Shown here piece by piece: positions 40,981 through 47,816 of a DNA stretch of 64,000 nucleotides. Position numbers and translations under genes: made by a program. Position 1 is the stretch's first letter, and every line of letters starts with the position of its first letter. The notes under the pieces were generated by a model, which searched no databases, was not told where the DNA came from, and worked only from the letters and a program-made list of their open reading frames with translations. The DNA comes from Aldehydirespirator sp965221605 (GTDB lineage Bacteria; Actinomycetota; Acidimicrobiia; Acidimicrobiales; Aldehydirespiratoraceae): NCBI GenBank assembly GCA_965221605.1, contig CBDCSK010000015.1:620001-684000 (forward strand). Reading direction: 5' to 3'.

Positions 40981-42468
40981 CTAGCGGTTCCGTGGGAAGC
41001 CGAGGTCGACCGTGCTGTCGGCCGGATCGGGCCAGCGCGTGGTGATGGCCTTGGCCTTGGTGAAGAAGTGGATGCCCTCGGGGCCGTACATGTGGGTGTC
41101 GCCGAACAGCGAGTCCTTCCAGCCACCGAAGGAGTGGCAGCCGACGGGCACCGGGATGGGCACGTTCACGCCGATCATTCCGGCGTCGGCGTCGAGCTGG
41201 AACCGGCGGGCGGCGCCCCCGTCGCGGGTGAAGATGGCCGCGCCGTTGCCCCACGGGTTCTTGTCGATCAACTCGACGGCCTCGTGGTAGGTGTCGGAGC
41301 GGACCACGCACAGCACCGGACCGAAGATCTCGTCCCGGTACACGGTCATGTCGGGGGTGACGCGGTCGAGCAGCGACACCCCCAGGAAGAACCCGTCGCC
41401 GTCGAAAACGGCCTCGCGCCCGTCCACCACCACGGCGGCGCCTTCGTCGGCGCCGATGCCGATGTAGCCGGCCACCCGGTCGCGGTGCTCGCGGGTGATG
41501 AGCGGTCCCATCTCGGAGTCGGGATCGTCGCCCGGGCCGATGCGTAGCTTGTCCATGCGCACCCTGATGGCGTCCACCAGCGGGTCGCCGACGTCGCCCA
41601 CGGCCACCACCACCGACACGGCCATGCACCGCTCCCCGGCCGAGCCGTAGGCCGCGGACACGGCCGCGTCGGCCGCGAGGTCCAGGTCGGCGTCGGGCAG
41701 CACCACCATGTGGTTCTTGGCCCCCGCGAGGGCCTGCACCCGCTTGCCCGCCGCGGTGCCCGTCTCGTACACGTAGCGGGCGATGGGGGTCGATCCGACG
41801 AAGCTGACGGCCTTTACATCGGGATGCTCAAGCAGCCGGTCCACGGCCGCCTTGTCGCCGTTGACGACATTGAGCACGCCGGGCGGGAACCCGGCCTCGG
41901 AGAACAGCTCGGCTAAGAAGCGAGGCGCCGAGGGGTCGCGCTCGGACGGCTTCAGCACGAACGTGTTGCCGCAGGCCACCGCGTTGGGGATCATCCACAG
42001 CGGCACCATCGTCGGGAAATTGAACGGCGTGATGCCGGCCACCACCCCCAACGGCTGGCGCACGGTGTGCACATCCACCCCGGTGGACGCCTGGGAGCTG
42101 TAGCTGCCCTTGAGCAGGTCGCCCAGGCCGCACGCGAACTCGATGTTCTCCAGACCCCGGGCGACCTCGCCCAGCGCGTCGGAGCGCACCTTGCCGTGCT
42201 CGGCCGTCAACCGTGCGGCGATCTCGTCGGCGTTGGCCTCCACCAGATTGCGGAAGGAGTGCATCAGCTTCGTGCGGGCCGCCAGCGACGTCTGGCGCCA
42301 CTCCTCGAAGGCGGCCGCCGACGAGGCCACCGCGGCGTCGACCTCGTTGACGTCGGCCAGCTCCACCTCCGCGGTCTGCTGTCCGGTAGCCGGGTTGTAG
42401 ACCGCAAGGGCCCGCCCCGAGGCGGCTAGAACGGACTCGCCGCCGATGTAGTGCTGGATCGTCTGCAT
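40981..42468 (-). CDS. mmsA: CoA-acylating methylmalonate-semialdehyde dehydrogenase
   Basis: A 495-residue aldehyde dehydrogenase of the MmsA/IolA type. It starts MQTIQHYIGGESV; the NAD-binding and catalytic region includes FVGSTPIARYVYETGTA, LAGAKNHMVVLPDAD and AYGSAGERCMAVSVVV with the catalytic Cys. The final third has RDGGAARRFQLDADAGMIGVNVPIPVPV, typical of CoA-acylating members. It converts methylmalonate or malonate semialdehyde to propionyl-CoA or acetyl-CoA. A GAGAGG ribosome site precedes the ATG at 42468; the frame open to 42708 is upstream shadow. Beta-alanine catabolism would feed it. Confidence 0.9.
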   Translation of the reverse strand: MQTIQHYIGGESVLAASGRALAVYNPATGQQTAEVELADVNEVDAAVASSAAAFEEWRQTSLAARTKLMHSFRNLVEANADEIAARLTAEHGKVRSDALGEVARGLENIEFACGLGDLLKGSYSSQASTGVDVHTVRQPLGVVAGITPFNFPTMVPLWMIPNAVACGNTFVLKPSERDPSAPRFLAELFSEAGFPPGVLNVVNGDKAAVDRLLEHPDVKAVSFVGSTPIARYVYETGTAAGKRVQALAGAKNHMVVLPDADLDLAADAAVSAAYGSAGERCMAVSVVVAVGDVGDPLVDAIRVRMDKLRIGPGDDPDSEMGPLITREHRDRVAGYIGIGADEGAAVVVDGREAVFDGDGFFLGVSLLDRVTPDMTVYRDEIFGPVLCVVRSDTYHEAVELIDKNPWGNGAAIFTRDGGAARRFQLDADAGMIGVNVPIPVPVGCHSFGGWKDSLFGDTHMYGPEGIHFFTKAKAITTRWPDPADSTVDLGFPRNR

Positions 42469-42479
42469 GGCTCGCCTCT

Positions 42480-43094
42480 CTAGCTGGTCGCGGGTTGCTC
42501 GGGCGGCCGTCCGGTGGACGGTCGCCGACTGGGTGGATGCTGGTCGAAGACGGTGGCGAGAGCGCAGGTGAACCCGGGCAGGATGTCGCCGCCGTCGATG
42601 GTGTCGTCGCCCGCGAGCGTGGCGACGGGGCTGCCGGGGCGGTGGACGTCGACGGTGCGGGTGTCGGGATGGATCACCCAAACGAGGCGTACGCCGTGGC
42701 TGATCCACATGCAGGCCTTGTCGTAGACGACTCGGCGGCCCTCGCTCGGTGAGCGGATCTCGATCACGAGGTCGGGCACGACTTCGGCATAGCCGGTGAT
42801 GTCGGCGCCGAGGGGCATCTTCTCGGCCGATGTGAAGGCGATGTCAGGTTCGCGGACCGTGTCGGGATCGCGCTCGAGCAAGACTCCCGAGTCCGAGGCG
42901 ACCAGTGTTCCCAGGCCCTTGGGCTCTGAGTGGTCGAACAGCGCCGACACGAGCCGCACCACGATCTTCCCGTGTCTCACTCCCGAAGCCATCGTCTTGT
43001 GGAGCACCCCCTGGATCAGTTCACCGCGCACACCCTCACCGTGGAGGCTCAGCAGGTCGTCAGCTGTCAGCACTCGGGTATCAGTCATCGTCAT
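42480..43094 (-). CDS. Uma2-family (DUF820) endonuclease-like protein
   Basis: A 204-residue Uma2 protein. It begins MTMTDTRVLTADDLLSLHGEG and has the family core REPDIAFTSAEKMPLG, AEVVPDLVIEIRSPSEGRRVVYDKACMWISHGVRLVWVIHPDTR with the predicted Asp, Glu and Lys. It is closest in architecture to typical stand-alone Uma2 genes, unlike the more diverged one at 36430. It ends 11 bp ahead of the mmsA start region, same strand, so the two may share a transcript. Confidence 0.85.
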   Translation of the reverse strand: MTMTDTRVLTADDLLSLHGEGVRGELIQGVLHKTMASGVRHGKIVVRLVSALFDHSEPKGLGTLVASDSGVLLERDPDTVREPDIAFTSAEKMPLGADITGYAEVVPDLVIEIRSPSEGRRVVYDKACMWISHGVRLVWVIHPDTRTVDVHRPGSPVATLAGDDTIDGGDILPGFTCALATVFDQHPPSRRPSTGRPPEQPATS

Positions 43095-43222
43095 AGTTGT
43101 TCAGGGAGTATAGCTGCATTCTGAATGTTGTTACTTATCTCCAGGATATCCCCGGGGCGAGGCGGATATGAATGAAGGGAATGGGATCGGGCGATGTTTG
43201 CGATCAGGTTCGCGCCGGCCGT

Positions 43223-44632
43223 TTACTGCAGGTACTGGGACAGGCCGCGCTTGAGGTAGACGCCGTCGCCGGCCCGGCCCAGGTACCGGCCGTCGTCGAT
43301 GAGCTTCTTGCCCCGTGAGAACACGGTGTCGACGTGGCCGGTGACCTGGACGCCCTCGTAGGCGGAGTGGTCGATGTTCATGTGATGGTTGTCGGCGCTG
43401 ATGGTCCACTGCCTGTCGGGGTCGTAGATGACGATGTCGGCGTCGGACCCGGCCGCGATGATCCCCTTGCGGGGGTACAGGCCCATCATGCGGGCCGGGG
43501 TGGTGGCGCACAGCTCGACCCATCGGGCAAGGCCGATCTCGCCGGTGACCACGCCCTGGTAGATCATGTCCATGCGGTGCTCGACGCCGCCGATGCCGTT
43601 GGGGATGGCCCGGAAGTCGCCGACGCCCAGCTCCTTCTGCTCCTTCATGCAGAACGGGCAGTGGTCGGTGGACACCACGGCCAGGTCGTTGGTGCGCAGG
43701 CCCCTCCACAGGTCGTCCTGGTGGCCCTCGGCCCGGGACCGCAGCGGCGTGGAGCACACGTAGGCGGCGCCCTCGAAGCCGGGACGGTCCAGGTGCTCCT
43801 CCAGGCTGAAGTGCAGGTACTGCGGGCACGTCTCGGCGAACACGTTCATGCCGGCGTCGCGGGCGATGGCCACCTGCTCGAGGGCCTCGGAGGCCGACAG
43901 GTGCACGATGTACAGCGGGGCGGCCCCCACCTTGGCCAGCTGGATGGCCCGGTGGGTGGCCTCCGACTCCAGCTCCTTGCGCCGCACGTAGCCATGGGTG
44001 ACGGGGCTGATCTCGCCCCGCTCGAAGGCCTGCTCGGCCAGCACGTCGATGGCCAGGCCGTTCTCGGCGTGCATCATGATGAGCCCGCCGTTGCCGGCGG
44101 CCTGCTGCATGGCCCGCAGGATCTGGGCGTCGTCGGCGTAGAGCACGCCCGGATAGGCCATGAACAGCTTGAAGCTGGTGATCCCCTCGTCGACCAGCCG
44201 GTCCATCTCCTTGAGAGCGTCGTTGTTCACGTCGCCGATGATCATGTGGAAGCCGTAGTCGATGGCGCAGTTGCCCTCGGCCTGGGCCATGCGGGCGTCG
44301 AGGCTCGCCCTGACGTCGTCGCCGTAGTACTGCGTGGCGAAGTCGACGATGGTGGTGGTCCCGCCCCAGGCGGCGGCGGTGGTGCCGGTCTCGAAGGTGT
44401 CGGAGGAGAACGTCCCACCGAAAGGGATCTCCATGTGGGTGTGGACGTCCACGCCGCCGGGCACGACAAGCCTGCCGGTGGCGTCGACCACCTCCGCGCC
44501 CTGCTCGGCCGCGACCGCGATGTCGCTGCCGGGCCGCAGCACAGCAGTGATCCGCTCGCCGTCGATCAGCACCTCGGCCGGATCCGCTCCGGTCGCGCTG
44601 ACGACGGTGCCTCCCTTGATCAGCGTTGCCAT
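43223..44632 (-). CDS. hydA: dihydropyrimidinase / D-hydantoinase
   Basis: A 469-residue amidohydrolase. The metal ligands match GGVDVHTHMEIPFGG (His64, His66), the carboxylated lysine Lys155 in SFKLFMAYPG, and further His in YIVHLSASEALEQ and the final STDHCPFC Asp. It opens the ring of dihydrouracil or dihydrothymine, or hydantoins, in pyrimidine breakdown. Its product after one more step is beta-alanine, which the aminotransferase at 392 and dehydrogenase at 40981 could use. No dihydropyrimidine dehydrogenase or beta-ureidopropionase is visible in the window. Confidence 0.9.
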   Translation of the reverse strand: MATLIKGGTVVSATGADPAEVLIDGERITAVLRPGSDIAVAAEQGAEVVDATGRLVVPGGVDVHTHMEIPFGGTFSSDTFETGTTAAAWGGTTTIVDFATQYYGDDVRASLDARMAQAEGNCAIDYGFHMIIGDVNNDALKEMDRLVDEGITSFKLFMAYPGVLYADDAQILRAMQQAAGNGGLIMMHAENGLAIDVLAEQAFERGEISPVTHGYVRRKELESEATHRAIQLAKVGAAPLYIVHLSASEALEQVAIARDAGMNVFAETCPQYLHFSLEEHLDRPGFEGAAYVCSTPLRSRAEGHQDDLWRGLRTNDLAVVSTDHCPFCMKEQKELGVGDFRAIPNGIGGVEHRMDMIYQGVVTGEIGLARWVELCATTPARMMGLYPRKGIIAAGSDADIVIYDPDRQWTISADNHHMNIDHSAYEGVQVTGHVDTVFSRGKKLIDDGRYLGRAGDGVYLKRGLSQYLQ

Positions 44633-44724
44633 CTTCGTGCCATGTGCGCCCTCCCGGCCTCATCGGGTAGGGCGGCCACCCGACCCCACGAGAAAGGGCG
44701 ATCTTAGCGAACCTGCCGCCTGCG

Positions 44725-45236
44725 TCAATGGTGGTAGTTTCGGCGAGAGGAGACGACCCCGGTGTCGAAGCCGGCCAGGTGCAGACCGCCGTGGAACCGG
44801 GCGTGCTCTATCTTCAGGCACCGGTCCATCACCACGTCGAGTCCGGCCGCGGTGCAGCGCTGGGCGGCCCTCCGGGCTCCAGAGACCGAGCTGCGCCCAG
44901 AAGACCGGAGGCACCCACCGCGATGGCCTCATCGGCCACCGCGGGCAGGTCCTCGGAACGGCGGAACACGTCGACGATGTCGGGGGTGACGGGAAGGTCC
45001 GCCAGCGACGCATGGACCCGGCGGCCGAGGATCTCGCTGCCGGCGGAACGGGGGTTCACCGGGTACACGTCGAAGTCGGTGGACGACGACAACAGGTAGG
45101 TGAGGACGAAGTAGCTGGCCCGGGCCAGGTTCGACGAGGCGCCCACGACCGCCACGGTCTCGGCCCGGTTCAGGATGCGCCGGCGCTCCAGCGCGGTCGG
45201 CGGCGTCCATCCCTCCACGGGCGGATGCTCAGCCAC
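44725..45236 (-). pseudogene. CoA-binding (YccU-like) protein, two frameshifts
   Basis: The first part (MAEHPPVEGWTPPTALERRR through AVADEAIAVGAS) is a Rossmann-type CoA-binding domain with VAVVGASSNLARAS. The next stretch continues only in a second frame (PPVFWAQLGLWSPEG), and the end only in a third (AGLDVVMDRCLKIEHARFHG and on to a TGA at 44725). Together they restore a full-length family member of about 165 residues. Two indels within about 60 bases break it. This gene commonly pairs with O-acetylhomoserine sulfhydrylase, which lies directly upstream with an 8-bp overlap. Confidence 0.8.
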
Positions 45237-46531
45237 CGGTCTCCTTCGTGGCCGCCGTCAGGGCCTGGTCCAGGTCCCAGATGATGTCGTCGACGTCCTC
45301 CAGCCCGACCGAGATGCGCACCATGTCCGGCGAGACGCCCCCCGCCTCCAGCTCGGCGTCGGAGAGCTGCTGGTGGGTGGTGGAGGCCGGGTGGATCACC
45401 AGCGTCTTGGCGTCGCCCACGTTGGCCAGATGCGACACCATCTGCAGCGACTCGATGAAGCGGGCGCCGGCGGCGCGACCGCCGACCACGCCGAAGGTGA
45501 AGATGGCGCCCGGTCCCTTTGGCAGGTAGCGGCGGGCCAGGTGGTGCTGCGGATGGTCGGGCAGGCCTGCCCACAAGCACCCACGCCACCCGGTCGTCGG
45601 CGTCGAGCCATTCGGCCACCGTCCGGGCGTTGGCGACGTGGGCGTCCATGCGCAGCGGCAGCGTCTCGATGCCCTGCAGCAGCAGGAAGGCGTTGAAGGG
45701 GGACAGGCAGGCCCCCACGTCGCGCAGTTGCTCGGCCCGGACCTTCGTGCAGAAGGCGTACTCGCCGAAGTTGTCCCACCAGCGAAGCTCGTTGTAGCTG
45801 GGGATCCGGTCGACCATGTGCGGGAACCGGCCCGAGTCCCAGTCGAATCGTCCCCGCCTCCACGATGACGCCGGCTATGGAGGTTCCGTGCCCGCCCAGG
45901 AACTTGGTGGCCGAGTGCAGCGCGATGTCGGCGCCGTGGTCGAGGGGGCGGCACAGGTACGGGGTGGCGAACGTCGAGTCGACGGCCAGCGGCAGCCGGT
46001 GGGCTTGGGCCACGTCGGCCAGGGCGGCCAGGTTCGGCGACCGCGCCGGAGGGGTTGGCGATGATCTCGGTGTATAGCAGCTTCGTGTCGGGACGCACGG
46101 CCGCCGCGAAGGCGTCGGAGTCGGTGCCGTCCACGAACGTCGTGTCGACGCCGAGGCGCCGCAGGGTCACATCCAGCAGCGTGTAGGTGCCTCCGTAGAG
46201 GCCGGCCGCGGCCACGACGTGGTCGCCGGCCGAGGCCAGAGCGGTGACGGTGAGGAACTCGGCGGCCTGGCCGCTGGCGGTGGCCACCGCTCCGATGCCC
46301 CCCTCGAGGCTGGCCATGCGCTCCTCGAAGGCCGCGTTGGTCGGGTTGGAGATCCGGGTGTAGATCGTGCCGTACTTCTGGAGGGCGAACAGGTCGGCGG
46401 CATCGGCGGTGTCCTGCGAACACGAAGCTCGTCGACTGGTAGATGGGCACGGCCCGCGCGCCGGTGGTGGGATCGGGCCGGCTGCCCGCGTGCAGGGCCC
46501 GGGTGCGGAACCCCCAGTTCCGGTCTTCCAT
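45229..46531 (-). pseudogene. metY: O-acetylhomoserine sulfhydrylase (aminocarboxypropyltransferase), frameshifted
   Basis: Pieces in three frames give a complete Cys/Met-metabolism PLP enzyme. MEDRNWGFRTRALHAGSRPD and IYQSTSFVFA come first, then DTADAADLFALQKYGTIYTR to AVRPDTKLLYTEIIANPSG, then LPLAVDSTFATPYLCRPLDHG and HSATKFLGGHGTSIAGVIVE with the PLP Lys, then a middle part, then FTFGVVGGRAAGARFIESLQ to the stop. Frame changes fall near 46417, 46043, 45855 and 45570. It makes homocysteine from O-acetylhomoserine and sulfide. The encoded residues are highly conserved, so sequence error is more likely than decay. Confidence 0.82.
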
Positions 46532-46693
46532 GCCCTTAGCAAACCACGACAACGCCCCAACCGCACCGCGGTCGCCGCCGGCCGATGCGCTCGAGAGCCC
46601 TAGCGGCCAGCCGGGTCGGGCCAGGCCGCGGCTTGAAGTGGTTGCGCCGCGGCAAGCAACCGTGTCGTCCCCGAGCTTTTTCATTATATTATG

Positions 46694-46706
46694 TTGCAGA
46701 CTGCTG
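46694..46706 (+). promoter_or_regulatory. solitary iteron-like motif
   Basis: TTGCAGACTGCTG matches the core of the repeat array at 20221-20334 (TTGCAGA-N2-GCTG). A weak second copy (TTGCTCAGGCTGCC) starts about 24 bp later. It lies in an AT-rich pocket about 110 bp ahead of the protease-like gene at 46803. Confidence 0.4.
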
Positions 46707-46802
46707 TCGAGTGGGTATTGCTCAGGCTGCCGCTGGTGGAACGGCGCCGGCGAGTGGGACGGCACCGGCGAGGTGGTGCCGAGGAAGGACGGGTGCGGGG
46801 CA

Positions 46803-47157
46803 GTGGGAACATTCAGATTGCCGGTGCGATTCTCCAGCCATGGACGGCCAGCGCTCAACCGACATCGAAGCGATAGTCGACACCGGCGCAGCCTTCACCG
46901 TGCTGCCCGACCGCGTCCTTCGGGACCTGGGTGTCGCACCGTCGGGCAGGCGCCGCTTCGCGCTGGCAGACGGGCGCCGGACCACGATGGAGTTCGGTTG
47001 GGCGCTGGCAAGCATCGACAGCGAGCAGGTGATCACCATCGTCGCCTTCGGGGACGACAACGGGCCGAGCCTGCTGGGGGCCTACACCCTCGAGGGCATG
47101 GCCTTGGCGGTCGACCCTGTACAGCAGCGGCTGGTTCCGGCGGAGCTGTTCCTGTAG
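46803..47157 (+). CDS. clan AA retropepsin-like aspartic protease, probable frameshift
   Basis: The core IEAIVDTGAAFTVLPDRVLR holds the aspartic protease motif DTGA, followed by FALADGRRTTMEFGWALASI and LLGAYTLEGMALAVDP, as in small retropepsin-like proteins. The ATG at 46840 gives 105 residues. The family's usual N-terminus (VGTFRLPVRFSSHG, from a GTG at 46803 with an AAGGA site) is present in another frame, so an indel near 46850 probably splits the gene. Such proteases dimerise. Substrate unknown. Confidence 0.65.
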
Positions 47158-47204
47158 GAAGCCGACCGGGTCGGCGGGCCCACAGGGAGTACTGTCGCTT
47201 TGCG

Positions 47205-47702
47205 GTGGCCGAGTTCCGTGTTGAGACGATCGCGTTCGATTCGGCGGACGTGACGCCCGTCGTTCGCGAGATGGAGGGCCTGGTCGCCCGGGGCGACGGC
47301 TTGGGATGGATCAACATCGGTCCCGGCCTGCGGGACGACCAGATCGAGAAGCTGCCGTCGCCGTCGCCGACGATGCTGGCTCGCTGGTTCTCGGGCCGGG
47401 GCCCGGCCGTGCCCATGGCCACGTGGACCCCGCCGCGCGGAGCGCCCGCTACGTCGCAGCCCACGGTCGGCGTGGAGCATGGCGTGGGACCCAAGGCGCT
47501 GGACCGCCTCGCCGACGCCGGGGCGCCGCTGCCGGCGGGTTGGCGCAAGGTCCAGGACCACGCCAAGAACGGCATCGTCGTTCACCCGCCGCCCCAGGCG
47601 CCCCACACCGAGGTGCTGGAGTGGCTCCTGTCGGTGTGCTGGGCGCTGTGCCCCATCGAGATCGAGGACAACTGGCTGGCCGAAATCCACCGCCCTGTGT
47701 AG
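47205..47702 (+). CDS. hypothetical protein
   Basis: A 165-residue protein starting with GTG (VAEFRVETIAFDSADVTPVV). It has no recognisable domain. Notable segments are EMEGLVARGDGLGWINIGPGL, a Pro/Ala-rich centre and the Trp/Cys-rich end VLEWLLSVCWALCPIEIEDNWL. Coding bias looks normal for the genome. It lies 48 bp after the clan AA protease gene on the same strand, suggesting co-transcription. I cannot suggest a function. Confidence 0.6.
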   Translation: MAEFRVETIAFDSADVTPVVREMEGLVARGDGLGWINIGPGLRDDQIEKLPSPSPTMLARWFSGRGPAVPMATWTPPRGAPATSQPTVGVEHGVGPKALDRLADAGAPLPAGWRKVQDHAKNGIVVHPPPQAPHTEVLEWLLSVCWALCPIEIEDNWLAEIHRPV

Positions 47703-47816
47703 CCCGGTGCCGGCGGGTCTGCGATCGGGCTCCGTGGCGGCGAGGCCAGCTGGCACTTTTCGCTGGTATGCGTGAGATACTATGCATTGTCATAGGGGTA
47801 CGGTACGGTCTAGGGC

